From Blastocatellia bacterium (lineage in GTDB: Bacteria > Acidobacteriota > Blastocatellia > UBA7656), in the NCBI GenBank assembly GCA_035275065.1, contig DATENM010000046.1:62001-126000 (forward strand): 64,000 nucleotides of DNA, written 5' to 3'. Shown here piece by piece: positions 45,603-54,133 of the stretch. The number at the start of each line of letters is the position of its first letter. Position 1 is the stretch's first letter. The notes below the pieces were generated by a model that did not search any database, had not been told where the DNA came from, and saw only the letters and a list, made by a program, of their open reading frames with translations. The position numbers were made by a program, and so were the translations under genes.

Positions 45603-46483
45603 TTCCTCGCGATGATCCAGAGGTGCCAGCCCCAACGGCTTGCTAGCCTAAGCTCGACCGTCTGCGGCAGGAAGCGACCGACGAGCGGAATCCATCGCTT
45701 ATTTAAGAAATGGACTTCGGTGCGCGCCTCGCGGAAGCGCGCAAACATGCGCGCGGCTTCGCGGCGCGTGTAGACGCGCGCCAGCGGATTGCCGGCGCCA
45801 TCGGTGTTCTGATTCAAGAACTCCTCGGGCGCAAGCAACCGTCGCGGGTCGCGCCTGTAAGCTTGCTGAAGCTCTAAGAGCCGCGTTTCGTCTTCGCCGG
45901 TCAAACGGCGAACGAGGCGCGGCCCCCAATCAAACCCGAGCAGGCGCACCCCCAGCCGCCTGAGCGTCATGATGTTGACGCGATAGTTATAAGAGCTGCG
46001 GTGGTAGAGCATCACCATCGCCGTGCCGCCGGGCCTGAGCACGCGATGCGCTTCGTCAATGGCGCGCTGGGTGTCGGGCGTGTGATGCAGGACGCCGTGC
46101 GAATAAAACAGGTCAAAGCTCTCGTCGGCAAACGGCAGCGCTTCGGCGTCGGCAACCCGCAAGCGGGCGGACAGGCCTTCGAGCGCGAAGCGTTTTTCAA
46201 CCAACGCGATGGAGGCTTCCGTCAGATCAACGCCGGTATAGCGCGCGCCGTGGCGGGCGAAGTTGATGGCGTCGGTGCCCAGCCCACAGCCGACTTCGAT
46301 GACATCGCGGTCGCGCCAGCGCGGGAAGTCTATCACCGCGGGAATGTGCGATTCGGTGCGGTAACGGTGCCGCTCGACGGCGTCGAAGAATTCGCGCGAG
46401 CCGATCTCGGCATCGGCGAACTTGGAGCCGCAAGGGTTCGCCTGCCAGAAATCATGAACGCGGGTTTTGAGGTCTTGAGCCAT
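45599..46483 (-). CDS. Class I SAM-dependent methyltransferase
   Basis: The 294-residue enzyme has motif I VIEVGCGLGTDAINFARHG, acidic loop YTGVDLTEASI, motif II RVADAEALPFADESFDLFYS, post-motif LHHTPDTQRAIDEAHRVLRPGG, and a ~130-residue C-terminal cap. It probably methylates a sugar or lipid in the polysaccharide cluster; the substrate is not known. The start is ATG 46483, 11 bp after the asnB stop, so co-transcription is likely. Its stop codon lies at the edge of the GGCAGGA repeat. Confidence 0.87.
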   Translation of the reverse strand: MAQDLKTRVHDFWQANPCGSKFADAEIGSREFFDAVERHRYRTESHIPAVIDFPRWRDRDVIEVGCGLGTDAINFARHGARYTGVDLTEASIALVEKRFALEGLSARLRVADAEALPFADESFDLFYSHGVLHHTPDTQRAIDEAHRVLRPGGTAMVMLYHRSSYNYRVNIMTLRRLGVRLLGFDWGPRLVRRLTGEDETRLLELQQAYRRDPRRLLAPEEFLNQNTDGAGNPLARVYTRREAARMFARFREARTEVHFLNKRWIPLVGRFLPQTVELRLASRWGWHLWIIARK

Positions 46484-46493
46484 ATTCACGCAA

Positions 46494-48392
46494 TCAATCG
46501 ATGAAGGCCCTGTGCCATAGCTCCAAAGTTAGCAGCTGAAAAATCTTCAAGCTGTTATCTTCGCGGCCCGATAGATTGTCGTCAATCAAGCGTCGCACCG
46601 TCGGGTAATCGAAATAGCCGCGCCGCGCGATGTTCGCTTGCGATAACAGCTCCTCGACCATCGGGCGCAGGTCGCGCGCCAGCCATGCGCGCAGCGGCGC
46701 GCTAAATCCCGCCTTCTTGCGATAAATGATCCCGCGCGGCAGCCACGCTTCCGCCGCCCGCTTCAAGATGTACTTGCGCGTCAGCCCTTTCAACTTCAAG
46801 CGCGCGGGGATGCGCGCCGCCATCTCGACCAGCTCGTGATCGAGCAGCGGCACGCGCACTTCTACGGAGCTGGCCATGCTCGTCTTGTCCGTGTAGGTCA
46901 GGTTGAGACACGGCAGAAAAGTCTTCAGGTCAACGTAGAGCATCTGGTTGATGAAGTCCTGGCCGGCGACGCGATCAAAGTAGCGGCGATGCTCGCGGTA
47001 GGCGTCAAAGTCATGCGCCGCGTCGCGCAACGGGCCGGCGTACAGCTCGGCCTTGTCGGCTTCTGTGAAGTAAGTTCCAAACCCGAGATAGCGCTCGCGT
47101 TCGGGAAGGCGGGCCGAGCGGGCCAGCTTCTTGGTGTTGCGAAACAGCGCCGTCAAACGGCCTGGGCGCGCGCCGGGCAGAGCGGCGGCCACCGGGCGCG
47201 AGATGAACGACGGGATCAGGTTGTAGGCTTCGGCGACCTTGACCGCCGCGTGGCGCGGGTAGCCGGCGAAGACTTCGTCGCCGCCCATCCCTGAAATCAG
47301 CACCGTCAAGCGCTCGCGCGCCGCCCGGCAGATCAAATAACTCGTAATGATGGCCGGGTCGGCAACGGGTTCGTCCAGGTGGTAGACCAGCTTCGGCAGC
47401 AGATCAATGACCTGCGGTTCAAGAAAGGCTTCGTGATAATCGGTTTCAAGCTCGCGCCCGACGACGCGGGCGTACTTCACGTCGTCTTCGAGAATGTCAT
47501 AGCGCAGGTCTTCCGGCTTGAAGCCGAAGGTGTAGGTCGTCAGCCGTTGTTGGCTCGCCCCGGTCATTAGCGCGACAAGGCTCGACGAATCGAGCCCGCC
47601 CGACAGGAAAGCGCCGAGCGGCACGTCGCTGACCATCTGCATGGCGGCGCTGCGCTTGACCTGCTCGCGCAGCCGCTCGACCCATTCGCTTTCCGTGAGC
47701 GTGTCGTCTTCGTTGAAATCGACGTCCCAATATTCGAAGGTTTCGGCGCGGCCGTTTTGATAGACCAGATAATGCGCCGGCGGCAGCTTGTGGATGCCCT
47801 GAAAGATGGTTCGCGGGTCGGGCGTCCACAGAAAAGTCATGAACTGGTCGAGCGCCGCAAGATCAACCCGACGTTCAATGCCGGGGATGGCGAGCAGGGC
47901 TTTGATCTCGGAAGCGAAGGCGAAGCCGGCAGGCGTGTCGGCGTAATAAAGCGGCTTGATGCCGAGCCGGTCGCGCGCCAGCAACAACGACTGGTCGCGC
48001 GCGTCCCAGATCGCCAGGGCAAACATGCCGTTGAGCCGCGTCAGAAAATCGCGGCCCCACTCGCGGTAAGCATAAATGATAACCTCGGCGTCGCTGTCCG
48101 AGCGAAAGCGATGGCCGGCGGCTTCGAGCTCGCGCCGGATGGTTTTGAAGTTGTAGATTTCGCCGTTGAAGGTCAACCAGAGTTCGCCGCTTGCATCGCG
48201 CATGGGCTCGTGGCCGGCGGGCGACAGGTCAATGATCGAAAGCCGCCGGTGGCCGAGCCCGACCGACTGGCCGCTTGTCGTGTGTGTCAGATAGATGCCT
48301 TCGTCGTCCGGCCCGCGATGGGCGATGCGCGCCAGCATCGCTTTCAGCAAAGCTTCGTCGGCTTGACCGGCAACGCCGCAGATTCCGCACAT
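46494..48392 (-). CDS. asnB: Asparagine synthase (glutamine-hydrolysing)
   Basis: The 632-residue enzyme has an N-terminal Ntn-type glutaminase domain with the nucleophile C2 (MCGICGVAGQ), RLSIIDLSPAGHEPM, GEIYNFKTIRRELEAAGHRF, then a synthetase domain with the PPi-loop GAFLSGGLDSSSLVALMT and SGMGGDEVFAGYPRH. This long form (above 600 residues) is common in polysaccharide and peptide-modifying clusters, where it amidates acids such as uronic acids; amidation of a sugar acid here is inferred from the neighbours. It is the first gene of the minus-strand cluster. Confidence 0.93.
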   Translation of the reverse strand: MCGICGVAGQADEALLKAMLARIAHRGPDDEGIYLTHTTSGQSVGLGHRRLSIIDLSPAGHEPMRDASGELWLTFNGEIYNFKTIRRELEAAGHRFRSDSDAEVIIYAYREWGRDFLTRLNGMFALAIWDARDQSLLLARDRLGIKPLYYADTPAGFAFASEIKALLAIPGIERRVDLAALDQFMTFLWTPDPRTIFQGIHKLPPAHYLVYQNGRAETFEYWDVDFNEDDTLTESEWVERLREQVKRSAAMQMVSDVPLGAFLSGGLDSSSLVALMTGASQQRLTTYTFGFKPEDLRYDILEDDVKYARVVGRELETDYHEAFLEPQVIDLLPKLVYHLDEPVADPAIITSYLICRAARERLTVLISGMGGDEVFAGYPRHAAVKVAEAYNLIPSFISRPVAAALPGARPGRLTALFRNTKKLARSARLPERERYLGFGTYFTEADKAELYAGPLRDAAHDFDAYREHRRYFDRVAGQDFINQMLYVDLKTFLPCLNLTYTDKTSMASSVEVRVPLLDHELVEMAARIPARLKLKGLTRKYILKRAAEAWLPRGIIYRKKAGFSAPLRAWLARDLRPMVEELLSQANIARRGYFDYPTVRRLIDDNLSGREDNSLKIFQLLTLELWHRAFID

Positions 48393-48463
48393 AGTCAGAT
48401 TGTCCAGGGAAGCAACAGAAATCTCAAATCAGAAAGTGTGAATTCGCGCCGCCTTTGCCGGGA

Positions 48464-48523
48464 TGTGGCGCAAGGCGGTTAGCTTGCGCGAGTCCATGCG
48501 CAAGCTAACCGCCTTGCGCCACA
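48464..48523. repeat. Double-hairpin palindromic element (copy 2)
   Basis: A perfect 26-bp inverted repeat (48464-48489 with 48498-48523) surrounds an 8-bp spacer; each arm itself holds a GCGCAAG...CTTGCGC palindrome. On the opposite strand the spacer is ATGGACTC, almost the same as ATTGACTC in the copy at 29084-29141. It lies between asnB and the mqnP-like gene. Confidence 0.9.
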
Positions 48524-48533
48524 TAGCAAACGA

Positions 48534-49439
48534 TCATTTGAGCAGAAAGATGTCGCCGGCGATGGTGACGAAGAGGATCACGCTGACGAATGCGTTGGTC
48601 GTAAAGAACGCCGCGTTCAACCGAGACAGGTCATCGGCACGCACGATGCTGTGCTGGTAAACCAGCAGGGCTCCGGTCAGCAGCACACCCGCAAGCCCCA
48701 GCCAGCCGAGATGCGCCGCCGCAAAAAAAACAACCAGCGTCGCAAACATCAGCGCGTGAATCGTGCGGGCGATCCATAACGCCCGATGGATGCCGAAGCG
48801 CTGCGGGATCGAATGCAGGCCGCTGCGCCGATCAAACTCGTAATCCTGGCAGGCGTACAGCACGTCGAAGCCGGCAGTCCACAGCATCACCGCCAGCGAC
48901 AGCAGCACCGGCAGCCAGTTCAATTCGCCTTTGATCGCGATCCACGCGCCCGATGGCGCGATGGCCAGGCACCAGCCCAGCACGAGATGCGACAGCGACG
49001 TGAAGCGCTTGGTGTAGGAGTAAAGAAAGACCGACCCCAGCGCCACCGGCGACAGCAACAGCGCCAGGCGGTTGAGCTGCGAGGCGGCCACGATAAAGAG
49101 CAGCGACGCGGCGACCGTGAAGGCCCACGCGAAGCGCACGTCGAGCAAGCCCGCGGGCAAAGCGCGCGTCGCGGTGCGCGGGTTGGCGGCATCGATCCGA
49201 CGGTCGGCAATGCGATTAAAGGTCATCGCCGCCGAGCGCGCGCCGACCATTGCCAGGGTGATCCAAACGAGCTTCGCAATCCAAAAACTCGCCGGCTGCA
49301 TGGCGGCTTCGCGGGCGGCCAGCGTCGCGCCGAGAAAGGCGAACGGCAAGGCGAATAGCGTGTGCTCGATCTTGATCATTTCGAGCGTCACGCGAAGCCG
49401 CTCACCGAATGGCATCTTTGTAGCAGGAGCGTTCGACAT
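48534..49439 (-). CDS. mqnP: UbiA-family prenyltransferase, MqnP-like
   Basis: The 301-residue inner-membrane enzyme attaches a polyprenyl chain to an aromatic acid in quinone synthesis. It has about eight helices and the two Asp-rich motifs [15 protein letters not shown] (NRxxDxxxD) and [20 protein letters not shown]. The start [19 protein letters not shown] matches the futalosine-pathway (MqnP) group rather than classic UbiA. The ATG at 49439 starts the family sequence; the longer ORF is from the GTGACAA repeat. It is paired with a UbiX-like gene upstream on the same strand, which supports menaquinone synthesis. Confidence 0.88.
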   Translation of the reverse strand: MSNAPATKMPFGERLRVTLEMIKIEHTLFALPFAFLGATLAAREAAMQPASFWIAKLVWITLAMVGARSAAMTFNRIADRRIDAANPRTATRALPAGLLDVRFAWAFTVAASLLFIVAASQLNRLALLLSPVALGSVFLYSYTKRFTSLSHLVLGWCLAIAPSGAWIAIKGELNWLPVLLSLAVMLWTAGFDVLYACQDYEFDRRSGLHSIPQRFGIHRALWIARTIHALMFATLVVFFAAAHLGWLGLAGVLLTGALLVYQHSIVRADDLSRLNAAFFTTNAFVSVILFVTIAGDIFLLK

Positions 49440-49448
49440 AGCTTTAAC

Positions 49449-49557
49449 AGTGACAATTGACAAGTGACGAGTGACAAGAAGCGCTGCGCGGCATAGGTCT
49501 TACCACGAGACGGCGTGACAACGTCTTGTCACTTGTCACCTGTCACTTGTCACCCTT
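49449..49557. repeat. Palindromic heptamer repeat element, GTGACAA type (copy 2)
   Basis: The left arm (49449-49479) and right arm (49524-49557) are inverted copies made of GTGACAA units, with about four mismatches over 31 bp. The core (about 44 bp) differs from copy 1 at 39286-39360. The right arm overlaps the ubiX-like gene end at 49536 and supplies its stop codon. Confidence 0.88.
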
Positions 49558-50189
49558 AAGTCGCCGCGCCAGACGGTCTCTTCCGAGTGCGCGACGCCGA
49601 GGTGATCCATCACCCGGTAAACAAAATGGTCGGCCATCGCGTTGATGTCCGCCGGTCGGTGATAAAACGCCGGCATCGCCGGCACGATCATCGCGCCCGC
49701 CTGCCGCAGCCGCAGCATATTCTCAAGGTGAATGGTCGAAAGCGGCGTCTCGCGCGGCACGATGACCAGGCGGCGGCCTTCTTTCAAACAGACATCGGCG
49801 GCGCGGTGCAGCAGGTTGCGCGCCGCGCCCGACGCCAGCACGCCGAGCGTTGAAGCCGAGCAAGGAATAATCGCCATCGCGTCCACCGGGTATGATCCCG
49901 AAGCGATGGCCGCGCCGATGTCGCCCGCGTGAAAGAAGACGGTTTTCGCAGACGGGCGGCCCGTCAACTGAGCAATCATCTGCTCGGTGTCGGCGGTCGC
50001 CTGAATGTCCAATTCGTCGGCCATCACGCGCCGCGCCGGGCCGCTGATGACTAGATTGATCTGCCGCACTTCGGGGCTGGCTTCGAGCTGCATCATCAAC
50101 CGCTGCGCGTAGATGACGCCGCTCGCGCCGCTGATTCCTACGGTTATGCTTTTCACCTCTCGTATTGTAGCGGCGCGTCTGCGGGGCAT
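49536..50189 (-). CDS. ubiX: Flavin prenyltransferase, UbiX/Pad1-like
   Basis: The 217-residue enzyme makes prenylated FMN for UbiD-type decarboxylases, including the futalosine branch of menaquinone synthesis. Motifs are SITVGISGASGVIYAQRLM, AIIPCSASTLGVLASGAARN, LVIVPRETPLSTIHLENMLRL and MIVPAMPAFYHRP. The last residues (VTSDR) and the stop come from the GTGACAA repeat. The ATG at 50189 is used; the GTG at 50156 (VKSITVGISG) is an equally good start by family alignment. It lies upstream of the mqnP-like gene on the same strand. Confidence 0.9.
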   Translation of the reverse strand: MPRRRAATIREVKSITVGISGASGVIYAQRLMMQLEASPEVRQINLVISGPARRVMADELDIQATADTEQMIAQLTGRPSAKTVFFHAGDIGAAIASGSYPVDAMAIIPCSASTLGVLASGAARNLLHRAADVCLKEGRRLVIVPRETPLSTIHLENMLRLRQAGAMIVPAMPAFYHRPADINAMADHFVYRVMDHLGVAHSEETVWRGDLRVTSDR

Positions 50190-50199
50190 CAAGAAACGG

Positions 50200-51465
50200 C
50201 TATGGCTTATCCAGCTCTTTGACGCCTGCGCCGGCGAGCCGGAATTTCTCTGACCAGTTGATCCGCGCGGTCATCTGCATGACGACAAAGAGCGTGCTGA
50301 TGACGCCGATGGCGACTGCCAGGCCGGTGAAGCCTTCAAAGAAAAAGGCGTAGGAGAAGCCGATCAGGTAGACCGTCTGCGCCAGCGCCGTTTCGAAGAA
50401 CGCGAAGCGGTTGCCGACCACCAGCCGCATGTACGACACCACCAGAATCAGCGACACCATCGAGCAGATGACAAACGCCGCATGGATCGAGATGTGATCG
50501 ACGAGATAGGCCAGCAACAGGTGGAAGGCGAAGAACGAAGCGGCGAGGAAGAAGTAATTCATCGGGTGCAGCTCGATCTTCTTCAGCACCGAGATGATGA
50601 AGATCAGAAAGAAGAAAAAGCCCAGCGAGACGGGCGCAAAAAACGAGATGCGCGCCGCCATCGGGCCGGGATTGATCTTCTGCGGCATCTCGACGCCGAT
50701 GCCATTGCCGGAGATCAGATCGGCGTAGTTCCAGGTCAGCTCCCAACCGCCGCCGGCGCGCTCCTTGGTCGTCGGCGACAGGGTCATCTGCGGGAAGTCG
50801 TAGCGGTCGAAGTTCTCTGTGACCGCGACCATCTGAAAGTTGCGCACCTCGGTGATGCCGTCGCCGAAGCGATAGACGAAGCGGTCGAGCCCCTGTGTCA
50901 GGTAAGTGACAAACAACTCGTGGCGCGCTTTCGGCTCGCAGATGATGCGGGCGACGACGACATCGTTCTTGCCGCGCGTGAAAGGCACGGGGCTGCCGTC
51001 CATTTCAAATTTGAATTCGTCATACTGGCCGTTGGCCGACGGGAAAGTGAAACTGACGACCATCTCGCCGCGCTTGTCCTGCGGGTTCTCGAAGACATAG
51101 CGGCCCGCGAAGTGAACGCGATAGGTCGAATACCACAGCAGCCCCTTCTGTCGCTGGTCCAGCTCAAAGCGCGTGCGGATGTTGTTCTGGGTGATGGGCA
51201 GGTCGGACTCTTCGGTCGTCGTCGTTTGATTGACCATGCGCTGATGCGTCATGGGGTTAGTAACTTCGGTGTCGGTCTTACGCTCGACGCTGAGCCGCGC
51301 CGAGGGGGCGCGCTGTTCGAGCGGCGTGCCCCACAACTGGCTGACTTCGCGCTTGATCGAATCGTCCTGATTGCCTGTGCGGTAGGTGATCGTGCCGGCG
51401 AGAAAGACCCAGCCGGCGACGGCGACGAGGTAGAAGACGACGATGGCGGTGATCCTGTGAACCAT
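50200..51465 (-). CDS. CreD-like inner-membrane protein
   Basis: The 421-residue protein has one N-terminal helix (HRITAIVVFYLVAVAGWVFLAG), a ~250-residue periplasmic domain (SVERKTDTEVTNPMTHQRMV, FKFEMDGSPVPFTRGKND), and a C-terminal block of about six helices, including IELHPMNYFFLAASFFAFHLLLAYLVDHISIHAA. That block and the overall plan resemble CreD. Function unknown; it may relate to envelope stress. GGAGG lies before the ATG. The gap to the divergent gene at 51673 is about 210 bp and holds nothing recognised. Confidence 0.78.
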   Translation of the reverse strand: MVHRITAIVVFYLVAVAGWVFLAGTITYRTGNQDDSIKREVSQLWGTPLEQRAPSARLSVERKTDTEVTNPMTHQRMVNQTTTTEESDLPITQNNIRTRFELDQRQKGLLWYSTYRVHFAGRYVFENPQDKRGEMVVSFTFPSANGQYDEFKFEMDGSPVPFTRGKNDVVVARIICEPKARHELFVTYLTQGLDRFVYRFGDGITEVRNFQMVAVTENFDRYDFPQMTLSPTTKERAGGGWELTWNYADLISGNGIGVEMPQKINPGPMAARISFFAPVSLGFFFFLIFIISVLKKIELHPMNYFFLAASFFAFHLLLAYLVDHISIHAAFVICSMVSLILVVSYMRLVVGNRFAFFETALAQTVYLIGFSYAFFFEGFTGLAVAIGVISTLFVVMQMTARINWSEKFRLAGAGVKELDKP

Positions 51466-51672
51466 GAGATGCCTCCTGGTGAACGAGTTTTTCGCCGGTC
51501 GAATGCAGGCGACCGGTGCTTGTCAGGCGGCTCTGATGCCGACAGGCGCGGGCGGGATGTTTTGCAGGGGATGAGAGGACGTGAGCAATGCGTGAGAGAT
51601 TGGTGAGTCAGCCGGCAACGCTTACCGCGCCGGCGATTGCGCATCTGCGGGTTGTGAGGCGATAAATGAACT

Positions 51673-51927
51673 ATGCGGAAAAGCCGTGGCCGGTTCATTC
51701 GCGCTTCAGAGATCGGCGAGTATGCCTATTGCGCCCGCGCCTGGCGGCTCAGGCTCGACGGCCATCACCCGACCGCGGGCGGCAAGGCGCGCGCCGCGGG
51801 CGAGGCATGGCACCGCGAGCATGGCCGGGCGGTGCGGCGGGTGCGGCGGCTGAAAGCGTGGTCCTTGCTCTTGTTCGTCGTCGCGCTGACGATTGCCGTC
51901 GTGATCGTCTTCAGGTGGTTCGCATGA
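51673..51927 (+). CDS. N-terminal part of a split Cas4-like nuclease, with C-terminal membrane helix
   Basis: The 84-residue ORF looks like the start of Cas4/RecB-type nucleases: RASEIGEYAYCARAWRLRLDG has the Cys (C20) that in Cas4 is the first Fe-S ligand, and AAGEAWHREHGR holds the motif I His (H47). It then has a basic linker and one transmembrane helix (WSLLLFVVALTIAVVIVFRW) where the remainder of the nuclease would follow. The rest of the fold is in the next ORF, whose start overlaps this stop by 4 bp (ATGA at 51924-51927). The pair is not a simple frameshift, because each half has its own helix at the junction. Confidence 0.72.
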   Translation: MRKSRGRFIRASEIGEYAYCARAWRLRLDGHHPTAGGKARAAGEAWHREHGRAVRRVRRLKAWSLLLFVVALTIAVVIVFRWFA

Positions 51928-52490
51928 TCTGGCTGCTGGTTGCTTTCGCGATTTGCATAGCGCTCGCCGCGACGATTGACCGCGTGGCGCATCGCGCGGC
52001 CTCGCAGACCGGATTGCCTGAAGGCAAGCTTATCTATAGCGACACGGGATTCGTCAGCGGCAAGCTCGGCCCGGCGACGACCGACGAATACGGGCGCAAG
52101 GTCGAACGTCCGCTGGTCTCGGAACGCTTCGGCTTGATCGGCAGGCCCGACTATCTGGTGGACACAGGCGATGGCATCATCCCGGTCGAGGTCAAATCGG
52201 CGCGTCTGCCCGCAAGCGGCCAGCCCTATGACTCACATATCTTACAGCTCGCCGCCTACTGTTTGCTGGTCGAAGACCTGCTCGACCCGGAGATTGATTG
52301 CGGCATCATTCGCTACCGCGACGCCGAGGTCAGGGTGGATTACACGCCGCAGTTGCGCGTCGTGTTGCTCGACGTGATCGATGATATGCGCGCGGCGCGG
52401 CTCGCCGCCGATGTGCATCGCAGCCATGACGAGAGCGGGCGCTGTGCCGGTTGCCGTATGCGAGAGGTGTGTGATGAGGCGCTCGTCTGA
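51924..52490 (+). CDS. C-terminal part of a split Cas4-like PD-(D/E)XK nuclease, membrane-anchored
   Basis: The 188-residue ORF begins with a membrane helix (MIWLLVAFAICIALAATID) and then carries the remaining Cas4/RecB motifs: GRPDYLV (D76), IIPVEVKSARLP (E89, K91), HILQLAAYCLL (the QxxxY motif, Q108/Y112) and three C-terminal cysteines C174, C177 and C183, which with C20 of the upstream ORF would complete a 4Fe-4S site. The active site and cluster therefore seem to need both polypeptides. No cas1, cas2 or CRISPR array is nearby, so CRISPR adaptation is unlikely. The longer ORF upstream (from 51666) is out of family. Confidence 0.75.
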   Translation: MIWLLVAFAICIALAATIDRVAHRAASQTGLPEGKLIYSDTGFVSGKLGPATTDEYGRKVERPLVSERFGLIGRPDYLVDTGDGIIPVEVKSARLPASGQPYDSHILQLAAYCLLVEDLLDPEIDCGIIRYRDAEVRVDYTPQLRVVLLDVIDDMRAARLAADVHRSHDESGRCAGCRMREVCDEALV

Positions 52491-52549
52491 GCGGCTTCAA
52501 CTTCAGCCGGCGTGTTTTGCGTCAAGCAAAAGCCCGACGCTCCAAGGCA

Positions 52550-52843
52550 TCAGGCGGCTTCCATAACTTGGACGGCGGCAATAATCTCCGGGCCTTTATC
52601 CGCAATGATGGCCGATTCCAGATCCGGCTTTTGCAAGTGATCGTTAGACACGCAAACCCAGACGGCGAATTTCCTGCCGTCGCGCCGCACATCGAGATGG
52701 ACATAAATAAGGTCAGCGTCGGTATCCGGGTTGCCGATCATGCAGCCATTGGCCATCGGCACATTGGCATCGGTCGTCACCACCGGCCTGCCGTCGGGCG
52801 ACCGCGACAGCGAGATTTCATAACCTTCGAATAATTCAGCCAT
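52550..52843 (-). CDS. Hypothetical protein, 97 aa
   Basis: The product is a small soluble protein, rich in Asp: MAELFEGYEISLSRSPDGRP, VVTTDANVPMANGCMIGNPD, DADLIYVHLDVRRDGRKFAV and WVCVSNDHLQKPDLESAI. The alternating strands suggest a small beta-sheet fold. No family is recognised and no RBS is visible. It is taken as real because the translation is protein-like on this strand, whereas the opposite-strand ORF is basic and low in complexity. Confidence 0.55.
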   Translation of the reverse strand: MAELFEGYEISLSRSPDGRPVVTTDANVPMANGCMIGNPDTDADLIYVHLDVRRDGRKFAVWVCVSNDHLQKPDLESAIIADKGPEIIAAVQVMEAA

Positions 52844-52969
52844 AAGACAAATCCAAATAATCCGTTGACGCGCTCAAGCCGCGTCGCGCACCCACCGGCG
52901 TCCTTCTTACATTAGATGCCGCCGCGCTACGGATATGCAAGCCTGAGCGGCTTTGCCGACGCGCCGCTT

Positions 52970-52998
52970 TTGACCGGCTGCCGCTTTTGCACTATATT
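52970..52998 (+). promoter_or_regulatory. Strong sigma70-like promoter for the PfkB gene
   Basis: TTGACC (52970-52975) and TATATT (52993-52998) are separated by 17 bp, close to consensus. The likely start of transcription is near 53005, leaving a leader of about 85 nt before the ATG at 53091. Confidence 0.6.
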
Positions 52999-53090
52999 AG
53001 CGGCGAAAAATATTCCGATCACCGCCAGGTCCGAAGGTAGAGATTTTCTTTCACGAACGAAGCAACACCTGGCGCGCCCATGCACACGAG

Positions 53091-54005
53091 ATGACTTCTG
53101 GCCGCTATACCATCGTCGGTTTAGGCGAGATCGTTTGGGATTTGCTGCCTGCGGGGCCGCGGCTCGGCGGCGCGCCGGCCAATTTCGCCTATTTCGCCAG
53201 CCTGCTGGGCAATCACGCCGTCGTTGCCAGCCGCGTCGGCAGCGACGAGCTTGGACATAAAACGCTGCAACGCCTGCACCAATCGGGCTTGCCGACCGTT
53301 TATGTTCAGCGCGATGACACGCGCCCGACCGGCACCGTGCGGGTGCGCGTCGATGAACAGGGGCAGCCGGATTTCACGATCACCGAAATGGCGGCATGGG
53401 ACTTTTTGGAGTTCACGCCACAATGGCAGGCGCTGGCCGTCGACGCCGACGCTGTCTGTTTTGGCGCGCTGGCGCAGCGTTCGACGGCGTCACGCGAAAC
53501 GATTCGCAAGTTTTTAAGCGCCACCCGCAAGGATGCCTTGCGGGTGTTCGATGTCAACCTGCGGCAATCGTTCTACTCGGCAGAGGTTCTCGGCGATTCG
53601 CTGCGGCAGGCAAGAGTCGTCAAGCTCAACCATCTGGAATTGCCCATCGTCGCGGCGATGTTCGATCTTGCGGGCGATACGGATGAAGCGCGGGCGCGGG
53701 CCTTGCTGCGCGCTTACTCGCTTGAGATGGTCTGCGTGACGCGCGGCGCGCACGGAAGCCTTCTGGTCAACGCCGCCGAGGCCGTCAGCCACGCGGGGAT
53801 TCCGGTGACGACCGCCGACGCCATCGGCGCGGGCGACGCGTTCACGGCGGCGCTCGCGCATCATTACTTGCGCGGCGCGCGGCTAGCCGAGATCGGTCGG
53901 GCCGCCAACCTGCTGGGCGCATGGGTCGCCTCGCAGGTCGGCGCAACGCCTACGGTCGAGGCGGCGATCTTGCGGCAAGTCATCGAAGGCGCGGAGGTCT
54001 CTTAA
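53091..54005 (+). CDS. PfkB-family carbohydrate kinase (fructokinase-like)
   Basis: The 304-residue cytoplasmic kinase phosphorylates a sugar with ATP. It has the N-terminal VGLGEIVWDLLPAGPRLGGA with the substrate motif GGAPANFAYFASLLG, FDVNLRQSFYS (Asn/Arg near substrate), VKLNHLELPIV, CVTRGAHGSLL and the C-terminal signature TTADAIGAGDAFTAALAH with the catalytic Asp. The GGAPANFA pattern is typical of bacterial fructokinases. It is preceded by a near-consensus promoter and has no gene partners. Confidence 0.9.
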   Translation: MTSGRYTIVGLGEIVWDLLPAGPRLGGAPANFAYFASLLGNHAVVASRVGSDELGHKTLQRLHQSGLPTVYVQRDDTRPTGTVRVRVDEQGQPDFTITEMAAWDFLEFTPQWQALAVDADAVCFGALAQRSTASRETIRKFLSATRKDALRVFDVNLRQSFYSAEVLGDSLRQARVVKLNHLELPIVAAMFDLAGDTDEARARALLRAYSLEMVCVTRGAHGSLLVNAAEAVSHAGIPVTTADAIGAGDAFTAALAHHYLRGARLAEIGRAANLLGAWVASQVGATPTVEAAILRQVIEGAEVS

Positions 54006-54133
54006 ATCATAATGCTCATGGGCACGCGCCCGAAGCGCGCCAGAGCTGAACCGTTGGTGACAACGACTGCGTGAGAGATGAACGGTTGCTGATCTTGCTC
54101 AGAGGTTTTCCGGCTCAGTATAGTTTTAAGCAT

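Noticed and set aside
51673..52490. CRISPR-Cas locus suggested by the Cas4-like protein
   Set aside because: No cas1, cas2, effector gene or direct-repeat array is present; Cas4-like nucleases also occur outside CRISPR systems.
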